From contig JASEHO010000031.1 in NCBI GenBank assembly GCA_030018505.1, forward strand, positions 1 to 13,484: DNA of 13,484 nt. Reading direction: 5' to 3'. The DNA is from a bacterium (GTDB taxonomy: Bacteria > UBA9089 > UBA9088 > JAGUXG01). The notes below the pieces were generated by a model. That model made no database searches. It saw only the letters and a list, made by a program, of their open reading frames with translations, and was not told where the DNA came from. Shown here one piece after another: positions 1 to 7,463 of the stretch (the first letter of the stretch is position 1; every line of letters begins with the position of its first letter). The translations under genes were made by a program, and so were the position numbers.

Positions 1-51
1 AATGCTAAATTTGCAATTTGCTAGTGAAATTTCTTATTATCCTTTCGGACA
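1..51. repeat. A+T-rich word-like repeat fragment at window edge
   Basis: Bases 1-25 are built from variants of the words GCTAAATT and GCAATTTGC. They resemble the gctaattgctaatt-type repeat found intact at 7210-7271. The stretch lies just past the stop codon of the helicase gene and contains no gene. I see no hairpin followed by a T-run that would act as the helicase terminator. Confidence 0.35.
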
Positions 52-2970
52 CTACTCTGAATCAAGGCATATTGGGCGGTAGGCACAGTAGAAACAGCTA
101 TTGTAATCGGGTTTGGCAGAGAAATCCTTCCTTCTTATTCCATCAGCCGCCAGCCTTATCCTCTCCTCTGTCTTTTCAAGAAAAGATGGGGTTGGCGTGA
201 AAGAGCCGACTAATCCTGACTCAAGGAAATGTAGCTGTAGCGTCGGAATCTTTCCGTGCATCTTATGCCAGCAAAAGGCATAGATAGCTAGTTGCAGGTT
301 CTCCTGACACCTTTTGTCTGCCTTATCTTTTTCTGTAAGCTCTGAGGACTTAAAGTCTATGATAGTAACCTCATCCCCATCAATATCCACCCTATCAAAC
401 CTGCCGATGAGTTTAATATCCTGACCTACCATTACCTTAAACGACTGCTCAATATATGTGGGAATCCTTCCTTTCTTCTCCTCGTCTTCAAAAAATCTGC
501 AAATAGCCTTCTTTCCAGAGGCCATCCTCATCTCCTCATGCTCGCGGGATATAAAACCCTCTGAAAGCCAGGAGCCTTCAAAAACCTTGATCACCTCATC
601 AAGGCTAACAGGCATTGCCTCCTTCTTTCTCATAAAATAAAATGAGACAGCAGAGTGTAAGGCTGAGCCATAGACAACAGTGTGATGCCTCTGGATTAGG
701 CCCTTTAAGATATGGACATACCGATACTTTAATGGGCAGGTAAAGTAGTCATCTATCTGGTAGTAGCTCAAGGTGATTATCCCTTCTTTCTCCTCTGGTA
801 TTTCCTGCTGGGGTCTTTCGGAAAAATAGGCAAGCTGGGAGAGAAAAGGGGTCTTTTTTATCTTCTCTTCCTTTGGAATATCTAAAGCCTCAAGGACAAA
901 CCTTGATCTTTTTCTTAAAGCTTTTCCTCCATAATCCTTTGCAGCTGTGAGATAGAGTTCATTTTTTGCTCGGGTCAAACCAACATAGAATAGCCTCCGC
1001 TCTTCCTGAAGATGAAAATCTCCAGATGGAAGGGTATCCTTTATTAAAGATGAGGGTATCTCAAGTGATTCTTGGCGATTAACTGAAGGAAACCTCTTTT
1101 CAACCAGCCCAACAAGGCAGACTATTTTGAATTCCAATCCCTTTGCCTTATGAATGGTAAGAATATGAACAAGGTCTTCATTCGGGTCTATCCCTGCTGT
1201 AGCTGGGTCATCGCCTGCCTCTATGAGCAGGTCAAGGTGCTTGACAAACTCAGGGATGCGGTTGTATCTAAGGAGCGGCTCGCTTCTTTTGATTATCTCA
1301 AAAAACCTGGTGATGTTCTCAATCCTCTTTTCGTTTAAGGTAGATTCGGTAGAGAGAAGCTGAGAGATATAACCGGAATCAGTAACGAATTTATAGAGAA
1401 CCTCTCCTCCTGGCTTTGAGCCGGAAAGCTCTATGTAGCCTCTAATCTCGCTAACAATCCTTTCGGCTATCTTCTTTGTCTCCTCAAGTAATTCTTCAGA
1501 GAAGATGCTTGCTTTTTTCTCCAAATTCTTTGTCTCTATTGTTGCCCCATCAGGGACATCTTCTTCTAAGTGGTTGAATACCCACCAGAGACTGCGATTT
1601 TTATGAGAGGAAGCCGCCATACATCTGGCTAAGTCGAAGCCTTCCATCTGATAAATAGGAGAACTTGCCAGATAATAAAGGCTCAGGGTATCATCAGGGT
1701 CATTCAAAACCCGTAAAAATGAGACCAGCAGCTTTACATCCTCTTGAGAATATAGCCCGGATGAACCACTAAAATATGAGGGGATACCAAGCATATTAAG
1801 GCTTCTGATAAATGGGTCAGCCGCAGAATTGCTTCTTACCAAGATAGCAAAATCCTTGGGGCTGGCACCTTCGGCTATCTTTTGGGCAATAAGATTTGCC
1901 ACCCCATCAGCTTCAAGATGCACGCCATTATACAGAATAAAGGTAGGCGGTTTTCCCAAATTTTGCGATGAAGAGATGAGCCTTTTGTTCACCCCAGCAT
2001 AATACTCAAGCCTATCCGGGTTGTTGTATTGGATAAGCCTATAGGCAGAGTCTAAAATGGCTTGATTGGAACGGAAGTTTTTGGTCAGGACCACCTTTTT
2101 ATGTCCAAGAAAAGAGTTTTGAAAACTCAGGATATTGCTTATGGATGCGCCTCTAAACTTAAAGATAGACTGATCATCGTCTGCGACAACTGTTAGATTC
2201 TGCCTGTTAGCCACCAATAGTTTGATAAGTTGAAACTGGCTAAAGTTTGTATCTTGAAACTCATCTATTAAGATGTATCTGAACCTTTCTTGATACGCTT
2301 TGAGCAAATCTGGATGCTCTCTGAATAGCTTCAGAACTAAGATAATCTGGTCGCCGTAGTCAATAAACCCTGCTTCTTTCATTATCTCATCATAAACCTT
2401 GAAGCTTAAGGCAAGCTCTCTCTGTTTTTCCTTGTACTGCCTCTTTTCATCCTCTGCCTCTGGCAATGCTTGGACAAAGGCTATATACTCATCAGGGGCT
2501 ATCTCCTCATCCTTACACCTTGAAATAAATGTGGCTAAAGCCTGAAGGTATCTTGTTGGGTTTCCAAGGGGTCTGTATCTTTGCAGGGGCAATTTGAAGA
2601 GATTCTCTCGTAAGAAGATGATCTGCTCAGGCTTTGACAGCACCCGAAAGTCTGGAATAAGCCCAAGCTCTAAAGCATTATCCCGCAAGATTCTATCGCC
2701 GAAGGCATGGAAGGTTGAGATAGCGCAGTTGGTGAAGCCATAGGGCACAAGCACATCTACCCTCTCCTCCATCTCAGAGGCAGCCTTTTCTGTAAATGTA
2801 ACCGCCAGTATCTCCTCTGGTCTAGCCAGCTTCTCAGCTATCAGCCATGCTATCCTTCGGGTGATGACAGATGTCTTTCCAGTCCCTGCCCCAGCGATAA
2901 TAAGAAGCGGTCCCTCTTTGTGACATACAGCCTCAGCCTGCTCCTCTGTGAGTCCTTCTAAGATGTCCAT
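52..2970 (-). CDS. UvrD/PcrA-family ATP-dependent DNA helicase with C-terminal RecB-like iron-sulfur nuclease
   Basis: This 972-residue protein is a superfamily 1A helicase, predicted to translocate on DNA with ATP and act in double-strand-break processing or repair. Visible motifs are Walker A AGAGTGKTS (26-34), the DEFQD Walker B box (236-240), VVADDDQSIFKFRGA (261-275), TIHKAKGLEF (605-614) and motif VI FYVGLTRAK (661-669). The last ~240 residues form a PD-(D/E)XK nuclease: GSALH with H772, GRFDRVD (856-862) and IIDFKSS with D872 and K874. C745 plus C959, C962 and C968 match the AddB/Cas4-type 4Fe-4S staple. I chose the ATG at 2970 because MDILEGLTEEQAEAV matches the usual start of the family; an in-frame TTG at 2988 would add six unlike residues. 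The gene stands alone and has its own promoter. I cannot name it as AddA, AddB or AdnB from sequence alone. Confidence 0.93.
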   Translation of the reverse strand: MDILEGLTEEQAEAVCHKEGPLLIIAGAGTGKTSVITRRIAWLIAEKLARPEEILAVTFTEKAASEMEERVDVLVPYGFTNCAISTFHAFGDRILRDNALELGLIPDFRVLSKPEQIIFLRENLFKLPLQRYRPLGNPTRYLQALATFISRCKDEEIAPDEYIAFVQALPEAEDEKRQYKEKQRELALSFKVYDEIMKEAGFIDYGDQIILVLKLFREHPDLLKAYQERFRYILIDEFQDTNFSQFQLIKLLVANRQNLTVVADDDQSIFKFRGASISNILSFQNSFLGHKKVVLTKNFRSNQAILDSAYRLIQYNNPDRLEYYAGVNKRLISSSQNLGKPPTFILYNGVHLEADGVANLIAQKIAEGASPKDFAILVRSNSAADPFIRSLNMLGIPSYFSGSSGLYSQEDVKLLVSFLRVLNDPDDTLSLYYLASSPIYQMEGFDLARCMAASSHKNRSLWWVFNHLEEDVPDGATIETKNLEKKASIFSEELLEETKKIAERIVSEIRGYIELSGSKPGGEVLYKFVTDSGYISQLLSTESTLNEKRIENITRFFEIIKRSEPLLRYNRIPEFVKHLDLLIEAGDDPATAGIDPNEDLVHILTIHKAKGLEFKIVCLVGLVEKRFPSVNRQESLEIPSSLIKDTLPSGDFHLQEERRLFYVGLTRAKNELYLTAAKDYGGKALRKRSRFVLEALDIPKEEKIKKTPFLSQLAYFSERPQQEIPEEKEGIITLSYYQIDDYFTCPLKYRYVHILKGLIQRHHTVVYGSALHSAVSFYFMRKKEAMPVSLDEVIKVFEGSWLSEGFISREHEEMRMASGKKAICRFFEDEEKKGRIPTYIEQSFKVMVGQDIKLIGRFDRVDIDGDEVTIIDFKSSELTEKDKADKRCQENLQLAIYAFCWHKMHGKIPTLQLHFLESGLVGSFTPTPSFLEKTEERIRLAADGIRRKDFSAKPDYNSCFYCAYRPICLDSE

Positions 2971-2979
2971 CAGGACAGA

Positions 2980-3009
2980 ATTATACAAAATTTATTGAAT
3001 TTTTGCCAA
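2980..3009 (-). promoter_or_regulatory. Sigma70-like promoter of the helicase gene, nearly leaderless
   Basis: On the minus strand, TTGGCA (3009-3004) is followed by an 18-nt spacer and a perfect TATAAT (2985-2980). Only nine bases separate this -10 box from the ATG at 2970, so transcription should begin within about three bases of the start codon. There is no Shine-Dalgarno sequence in those nine bases. Confidence 0.7.
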
Positions 3010-3017
3010 CTTTTTAC

Positions 3018-3046
3018 TTGATGTTTTAATTCAATTATGGTATTAT
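3018..3046 (+). promoter_or_regulatory. Candidate distal promoter for ribH-purB
   Basis: TTGATG (3018-3023), a 17-nt spacer and TATTAT (3041-3046) form a plausible sigma70-type promoter, back to back with the minus-strand helicase promoter. A transcript from here would carry a leader of about 220 nt that includes the inverted repeat at 3147-3212. Confidence 0.4.
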
Positions 3047-3146
3047 ACCTAAATATTGTAATGGAAATAAAGATTTAGGGAAAAAGTTAGTAGATAAGAG
3101 AAACAGCCTTTACAAAAAATAGGGGATAATAAGGGGTCCAGGATTC

Positions 3147-3212
3147 AAGGGTTCAAGTGTTAATAATCTTACTTTCACTCGATCCCTTGACCACTCGACT
3201 CCTTGAACCCTT
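3147..3212. repeat. Inverted repeat built from 'ggttcaag/ccttgaacc' words
   Basis: AAGGGTTCAAG (3147-3157) is the exact reverse complement of CTTGAACCCTT (3202-3212), giving an 11-bp stem. The intervening sequence repeats similar words such as GATCCCTTGAC and CACTCGACTCC. The arms enclose about 44 nt. The stem is not followed by a strong T-run, so I read it as a repeat element rather than a terminator. It lies between the helicase and ribH. Confidence 0.7.
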
Positions 3213-3227
3213 TTAATCTTAAATTTA

Positions 3228-3256
3228 TTGCAAAGTCTGATTTATTTAGCTATAAA
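3228..3256 (+). promoter_or_regulatory. Candidate proximal promoter for ribH
   Basis: TTGCAA (3228-3233), a 17-nt spacer and TATAAA (3251-3256) are followed directly by the ribosome binding site. Transcription would start around 3261-3264, which leaves a very short leader and might cut into the Shine-Dalgarno sequence. The distal promoter at 3018-3046 is the alternative. Confidence 0.35.
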
Positions 3257-3258
3257 CA

Positions 3259-3279
3259 AAGGAGGATGAGATGAAATGA
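3259..3279 (+). promoter_or_regulatory. Strong ribosome binding site and two-codon mini-ORF overlapping the ribH start
   Basis: AAGGAGG (3259-3265) is a near-perfect Shine-Dalgarno sequence. The first ATG after it (3271) opens a two-codon reading frame, ATG AAA TGA. Its stop shares bases with the ribH start codon at 3276 in an ATGA overlap. The ribH ATG lies 10 nt after the GGAGG core and the upstream ATG only 5 nt after it, so ribosomes could start at either. Confidence 0.5.
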
Positions 3280-3767
3280 AGGTATATGAAGGTAAGATGG
3301 ATGCAAAAGGAATGAGGTTTGGAATAGTAGTCTCAAGGTTCAATGAGTTTATCGCCGGGATGCTGAAAGAGGGTTGTATTGACACTCTTGTAAGGCACAA
3401 TGTCAAGACAGATGAAATCTGCCTTTTTTATGTGCCAGGGGCGTTTGAGATGCCTCAAATAGCTTATAGACTGGCAAAATCAAAGACCTTTGATGCGGTC
3501 ATCTGTCTGGGTGCAGTCATCAGAGGGGATACCCCACACTTTGAGTATATTGCCGCAGAGGTGAGTAAGGGCATAGCCAAAGCATCTATGGATACAGATA
3601 CACCGGTAATCTTTGGTGTCATCACTGCTGACAATATTGAGCAGGCAATAGAAAGGGCTGGAACAAAGTCTGGAAACAAGGGGAGGGACGCCGCACTTTC
3701 TGCTATTGAAATGGTGAGCTTGTTGAAAGGAATAGAAAAGGAATATAATGGGCAGCAAAAAAGATGA
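3276..3767 (+). CDS. ribH: 6,7-dimethyl-8-ribityllumazine synthase
   Basis: The product condenses 5-amino-6-ribitylamino-uracil with 3,4-dihydroxy-2-butanone 4-phosphate, the penultimate step of riboflavin synthesis. It usually forms a cytosolic pentamer or 60-mer capsid. The 163-residue length is normal for the family. Family motifs are present: VVSRFNEF (18-25) for the pyrimidine site, VPGAFEMP (53-60), GAVIRGDTPHFEYI (79-92) with the expected catalytic histidine at 88, GVITADN with IEQA, and R127. The C-terminal AGTKSGNKG holds the phosphate-binding lysine region. No ribD, ribE, ribBA or nusB lies beside it; its only partner is purB, which starts inside its last codons. I find no FMN riboswitch upstream. 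The start was set by the strong upstream AAGGAGG and by MKVYEGKMDAKGMRFGIVVSRFN matching the family N-terminus. Confidence 0.97.
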   Translation: MKVYEGKMDAKGMRFGIVVSRFNEFIAGMLKEGCIDTLVRHNVKTDEICLFYVPGAFEMPQIAYRLAKSKTFDAVICLGAVIRGDTPHFEYIAAEVSKGIAKASMDTDTPVIFGVITADNIEQAIERAGTKSGNKGRDAALSAIEMVSLLKGIEKEYNGQQKR

Positions 3768-5059
3768 TAGATAGATACACACTCAAGGAGATGGGCGAGA
3801 TATGGACGCTCAAGCACCGCTACCAGCGAATTCTGGATGTAGAAATAGCTGTGGCAAAGGCTCAAGCAGAGCTTTCCTATATCCCCAAAGATGCAGCAAG
3901 GGTTATAGAGGAAAGGGCAAGGTTTGATGTAACTAAGGTGGCTGAGATAGAGAGAGAGGTAAAGCATGACCTTATTGCCCTTCTCACCAATGTAGCTGAG
4001 TATGTTGGAGAACCCGCCAGATATATCCATCTTGGGCTAACATCTTATGATGTTGTTGATACAGCATTAGCCCTGATGCTAAAAGACTCCCTCAAACTGA
4101 TCAAAGAAAAGATAGATAGCCTCTTTTTGCTTCTGAAGGATAAGGCCTTTGAGCATAAAGAGACAGTGATGATTGGACGGACACATGGCATCCATGCCGA
4201 GCCTATATCCTTTGGCTTAAAACTTGCCTTGTGGTCTGCTGAGATGATGAGGAACAAGGAGAGGCTTGAAAGGGTAGAAGAGGTTATAGGTGTTGGAAAG
4301 ATCTCGGGTGCTGTTGGCACTTATGCCCATATAGATCCAAGAATAGAAGAGATTGCTTGTAAAAATCTGGGGTTAAAGCCTGCTCCAATATCCTCTCAAG
4401 TAATTCAGAGAGATAGGCACGCAGACTATCTTTGCACCTTAGCCATTATCAGCTCAAGTCTGGATAAGTTTGCCACAGAGATACGGAGCCTCCAGAGGAC
4501 AGAGCTTGGAGAATTAGAAGAGCCATTTGCAAAGGGTCAAAAAGGCTCATCAGCTATGCCCCATAAGAAGAATCCTGTGCTTTGTGAGAGAATCTCTGGC
4601 CTGGCAAGGATAACAAGGGCAAATGCGCAAGTTGGATTAGAAAACATTGCCCTCTGGAATGAAAGGGATATATCTCACTCATCAGCAGAAAGGGTAGTCC
4701 TGGCAGATTCATCTATACTGACTGATTTTATGTTAGATGAGTTTTTTAGGGTGATAAAAGGTCTTGTTGTCTATCCAGAAAGGATGTTAGAGAACCTGAA
4801 CAAGACAAGGGGTCTTATCTTCTCAGAGGGTTTGATGCTTACTCTGGTAAAAAAGGCTGTGAGCAGAGAGGAGGCGTACAAGCTTGTTCAAGCACCAGCA
4901 CTTTTGGCAAAAGAGAATAATCTTGATTTCCAGGAGCAAGTTTTGAAGGAAAAGGGCATATTAGCTATACTTTCTGAGAGCCAGATAAAGGAATGCTTCT
5001 CTATAAAATCCCATCTAAAGAATATAGACCTTATCTTTGAAAGGGTATTTGGTGATTGA
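3764..5059 (+). CDS. purB: Adenylosuccinate lyase
   Basis: The enzyme eliminates fumarate from SAICAR and from adenylosuccinate in purine biosynthesis and acts as a cytosolic homotetramer. At 431 residues it has the usual length of the bacterial PurB type. The fumarase/aspartase superfamily signature SSAMPHKKNP (262-271) carries the mobile-loop catalytic serine. GRTHGIHAEP (138-147) carries H141, KHDL holds H68, and the substrate-binding TSYDVVDT (93-100) is present; many homologues have TSSD there. The start codon overlaps the ribH stop by four bases (ATGA) and no good Shine-Dalgarno sequence precedes it, so translation is probably coupled to ribH. No other purine gene is in the window. Confidence 0.97.
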   Translation: MIDRYTLKEMGEIWTLKHRYQRILDVEIAVAKAQAELSYIPKDAARVIEERARFDVTKVAEIEREVKHDLIALLTNVAEYVGEPARYIHLGLTSYDVVDTALALMLKDSLKLIKEKIDSLFLLLKDKAFEHKETVMIGRTHGIHAEPISFGLKLALWSAEMMRNKERLERVEEVIGVGKISGAVGTYAHIDPRIEEIACKNLGLKPAPISSQVIQRDRHADYLCTLAIISSSLDKFATEIRSLQRTELGELEEPFAKGQKGSSAMPHKKNPVLCERISGLARITRANAQVGLENIALWNERDISHSSAERVVLADSSILTDFMLDEFFRVIKGLVVYPERMLENLNKTRGLIFSEGLMLTLVKKAVSREEAYKLVQAPALLAKENNLDFQEQVLKEKGILAILSESQIKECFSIKSHLKNIDLIFERVFGD

Positions 5060-5127
5060 CTAAACTTTCCTGATCTCTTCATATCTTCAAATACATTTTC
5101 ATTTTGCTACAAAAAGGGAGATATTAT

Positions 5128-5157
5128 TTGACTTCTTTCCTTATTTTATGGTAATAT
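5128..5157 (+). promoter_or_regulatory. Promoter of the BON-like gene and pilB, nearly leaderless
   Basis: TTGACT (5128-5133), an 18-nt spacer and TAATAT (5152-5157) sit 10 bases before the ATG at 5168. The start codon has no Shine-Dalgarno sequence upstream. The expected transcript start would leave only about 3-5 untranslated bases. The -10 box matches consensus at four of six positions. Confidence 0.5.
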
Positions 5158-5167
5158 TTTATTAGAT

Positions 5168-5437
5168 ATGGTTGAAGACTGGGAGATAAATGTTCGGGTA
5201 AGAGAGGTATTGATAAAGAGGTTTATAAATATAAAACATATTCTGATCTCAACTAATAATGCCACTGTTCTGGTGAGGGGAACGCTTGGTTTTTTGGGAA
5301 CAGATCCAGACAAAGAACAGATCCCTCAAATTTTAGTAAGGATAGAGAAGGACATAAAGGAGATTAAAGGGGTTCGGGATGCGAGGCTCTCTTTTGATGG
5401 GTGGATAAAAGTAGAAGGAACCTGGAAAAAATCTTAA
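5168..5437 (+). CDS. Small BON-like protein preceding pilB
   Basis: This 89-residue soluble protein has no signal peptide or membrane segment. Its pattern resembles a BON domain: an N-terminal helix (INVRVREVLIKRF), a strand pair around NNATVLVRGTL (30-40) with the BON-type V-x-V-x-G step, a second helix, and a final GVRDARLSF strand (68-76). The assignment is by eye and only moderately firm. Its stop codon lies 13 bases before pilB, whose Shine-Dalgarno sequence overlaps that stop, so the two are almost certainly cotranscribed. A role linked to pilus motor regulation or assembly is inference from position. The short length and lack of upstream Shine-Dalgarno could cast doubt on the gene, but the promoter placement and the coupling with pilB support it. 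Confidence 0.72.
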   Translation: MVEDWEINVRVREVLIKRFINIKHILISTNNATVLVRGTLGFLGTDPDKEQIPQILVRIEKDIKEIKGVRDARLSFDGWIKVEGTWKKS

Positions 5438-5450
5438 GAGGTAGAGAATA

Positions 5451-7136
5451 ATGGCTGAAGATAAAGAGACAAGATCAAAGCAATTGATAGGAAATATGTT
5501 GGTTGAGGCCAACCTCTTGACCAAAGAAGGATTGGAGAAGGCTATCTTAGAGCAGAAGAAGACAAAGGAGAAGTTCTCCAGAATCTTGGTCCGGCTTGGT
5601 TTGGTAGAAGAAGAGGGTTTGGTTACCTTCCTGGGGAAGAAGTTCAACATCCCCTACATCAACCTTTCAACTGCAACTATTGATGCTTCAATAACCGATA
5701 CTATCCGTTATGATGTAGCTAAAAAATACCTTCTCTTCCCCTGCCAGAAAGAGAATGATATTTTAACTGTAGCTATGGTTGACCCTCTAAACACTACAAC
5801 TATCAATGAGCTTATCGTTGAAACAGGGTATCAGATAAAAGCAATCATTGCCTCAGAAACAGCTATTAGAAAGGCTATTAGAAATTACTATGAGCAAACA
5901 GGGAAAAGAAAAGGTGTAACGATAGCGCCAATAGCCGAGGGGATTGATGTTGATAAAATTATGCGTCAAAGCTCTGAAGCGCCCTTAATCAGCTTAGTCA
6001 ACCATATTTTAGAAGAGGCAGTGAATGCCAAAGCATCAGACATACATATTGAACCATATGAGCAGACACTCAGAATAAGATACAGGATTGATGGCGTCTT
6101 ATATGAGGTGGCTACTCCTCCAAAGCAGATGCACCATCCTATCATTTCAAGGCTAAAGATTATGGCGGAGATGGATATTGCTGAGAGAAGGCTTCCTCAG
6201 GATGGAAGGTGTAAGGTTAGAATTAAGAATAGGGATGTTGACTTCAGGGTATCTACCATTCCGGCAAACTTTGGGGAAAAGTGTGTTATGCGTATATTGG
6301 ACTCATCCTCCTTATGTGTTGAGCTGACAGATTTGGGTTTTGAGCCAGATACATTAGCTACCTTTGAAAAGAATATTAATGTTCCCCATGGAATGATTCT
6401 TGTTACAGGTCCAACTGGCTCAGGAAAGTCAACCACCCTATACTCAGCCTTACGAACCTTGAGCACCCCGGAGAAGAATATTTTGACTATAGAGGACCCT
6501 GTAGAGTATGTTTTGGCTGGTGTGAACCAGATTCAGGCAAAACCAGAGATAGGCTTTGATTTTGCCTCAGGCCTCAGGTCTTTTATGAGGCAGGACCCAG
6601 ATATTATCTTAGTCGGTGAAATAAGGGATAGAGAGACAGGAGAAGTAGCCATAAATGCCGCTTTAACCGGCCATTTGGTTCTCTCAACCCTGCACACGAA
6701 TGAGGCCGCAGGCTCTGTAACCCGCTTAGTCAATATGGGTGTTGAGCCATTTCTTATCTCATCAACCTTAGTTATGGTTGTTGCCCAGAGGCTTGTCCGA
6801 AAGCTTTGTAGTTGTAAGGAGCCTTATGAGGTTTCTGCTGAGAGCTTAAAGAGTTTGGGCATAGATATTTGGGAGGAAAAGACCGTTTTATATAAACCGA
6901 AGGGGTGTGAAAAATGCGTGAATATTGGCTACAAGGGTAGAATAGGTGTCTATGAGATACTTGTAAGCAACGAAGAGATAAGGGATCTGATTATTCATCG
7001 AGAGACATCTCATGCCATTCAGCAGGCAGCCATAAAGCATGGGATGGTCACCTTGAGAGAAACAGCAATCAGAAAGGTTTTATCCGGAGCAACGACAATT
7101 GATGAGATGATGAGGATAGTAGCTGAAGCAGGATAA
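5451..7136 (+). CDS. pilB: Type IV pilus assembly ATPase PilB (GspE/PulE family)
   Basis: This hexameric cytoplasmic ATPase would power extension of type IV pili, or of a related type II secretion pseudopilus. Residues 1-145 form the MshEN-type N-terminal domain with LGxLLV/LG-like repeats (MLVEANLLTKEGLEKAI, ILVRLGLVEEE). The motor domain has ASDIHIEP (195-202), Walker A GPTGSGKST (320-328), the Asp box ILTIEDPVEY (344-353), Walker B DIILVGEIRD (384-393) and the His box GHLVLSTLHTNEA. Cysteines C453, C455, C486 and C489 form the zinc site; the first pair is CxC rather than the common CxxC. The length of 561 is normal. AGAGGT (5437-5442) is the ribosome binding site. PilB rather than GspE is favoured by the nearby pilT, although no pilC, pilin or pilM-Q gene is in the window. 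Confidence 0.94.
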   Translation: MAEDKETRSKQLIGNMLVEANLLTKEGLEKAILEQKKTKEKFSRILVRLGLVEEEGLVTFLGKKFNIPYINLSTATIDASITDTIRYDVAKKYLLFPCQKENDILTVAMVDPLNTTTINELIVETGYQIKAIIASETAIRKAIRNYYEQTGKRKGVTIAPIAEGIDVDKIMRQSSEAPLISLVNHILEEAVNAKASDIHIEPYEQTLRIRYRIDGVLYEVATPPKQMHHPIISRLKIMAEMDIAERRLPQDGRCKVRIKNRDVDFRVSTIPANFGEKCVMRILDSSSLCVELTDLGFEPDTLATFEKNINVPHGMILVTGPTGSGKSTTLYSALRTLSTPEKNILTIEDPVEYVLAGVNQIQAKPEIGFDFASGLRSFMRQDPDIILVGEIRDRETGEVAINAALTGHLVLSTLHTNEAAGSVTRLVNMGVEPFLISSTLVMVVAQRLVRKLCSCKEPYEVSAESLKSLGIDIWEEKTVLYKPKGCEKCVNIGYKGRIGVYEILVSNEEIRDLIIHRETSHAIQQAAIKHGMVTLRETAIRKVLSGATTIDEMMRIVAEAG

Positions 7137-7209
7137 AGAAAATCGTAACTATTTACCCATCTAAAAGTGAAGCAACAACCAGGTAAATGGAATTCATTGC
7201 AAAATTATC

Positions 7210-7271
7210 AATTAGCAATTAGCAATTAACAATGAAGAAGAGGAATAATTTTAAGATGCTAATTGCTAATT
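7210..7271. repeat. 14-bp perfect inverted repeat of 'aattagc' words
   Basis: AATTAGCAATTAGC (7210-7223) is repeated as its exact reverse complement GCTAATTGCTAATT (7258-7271), with a 34-nt loop. Each arm is itself a tandem of a seven-base word. Bases 1-25 of the window look like a degraded relative. The stem is A+T-rich and lacks a T-run. Confidence 0.75.
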
Positions 7272-7341
7272 TTACATTGAACTTTACTCGGTTACTTCAG
7301 ATAAGTAAAGTGTTACAGAAAATCAAATATCAAAAGACTAT

Positions 7342-7440
7342 GGACACAAGACTATAGACTAAAGAAAGCAGGAATTGCACTTTTAATAAGGCAAGTGAAG
7401 TCTATTTTCCTGCATAAATACAGTCTGTAGTCTGGTGTCT
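7342..7440. repeat. Long imperfect hairpin of 'agactatagact' words before pilT
   Basis: Bases 7342-7360 pair with 7422-7440 at 16 of 19 positions. The arms are made of reiterated agact/agtct words. Inside, GCAGGAA (7369-7375) can pair with TTCCTGC (7407-7413), and CACTT pairs with AAGTG, so the ~99-nt unit could fold as one extended hairpin in DNA or RNA. It ends about 23 bases before the pilT start codon and would lie in the pilT leader. The same gtct/agac vocabulary occurs inside the acsD coding region at 12604-12626. Confidence 0.6.
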
Positions 7441-7463
7441 AAATTGCAGAAGGAGAGAAAAAG

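Larger units (their letters stand above)
7137..7463. other. 327-bp intergenic region packed with inverted repeats, pilB to pilT
   Basis: I find no supportable gene here. The region holds several nested inverted repeats: 7210-7223 with 7258-7271, ACTTTACT (7281-7288) with AGTAAAGT (7304-7311), and a long imperfect pair at 7342-7360 with 7422-7440. It ends in the pilT ribosome binding site AAGGAG (7450-7455). No single promoter stands out among the many A+T-rich candidates. The gap probably splits pilB and pilT into separate transcripts. Confidence 0.6.

Noticed and set aside
1150..1338. Short plus-strand reading frame inside the helicase gene
   Set aside because: It is fully contained in the antisense of a strongly conserved helicase region and has no supported start or domain.
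2971..2988. TTG start adding six residues to the helicase
   Set aside because: The codons overlap the TATAAT box and the family N-terminus begins at the ATG at 2970.
2989..3275. Possible FMN riboswitch upstream of ribH
   Set aside because: None of the conserved RFN core words (such as the GGGGCAGGGTGAAA box) is present; the leader instead holds an A+T-rich repeat.
3464..4030. A 188-codon minus-strand reading frame opposite ribH and purB
   Set aside because: It lies antisense to two well-supported enzymes, its translation has no recognisable domain, and it looks like a compositional shadow.
7200..7440. CRISPR-like array in the pilB-pilT gap
   Set aside because: The repeats are inverted and of unequal words, with no regular direct repeat-spacer periodicity and no cas gene nearby.
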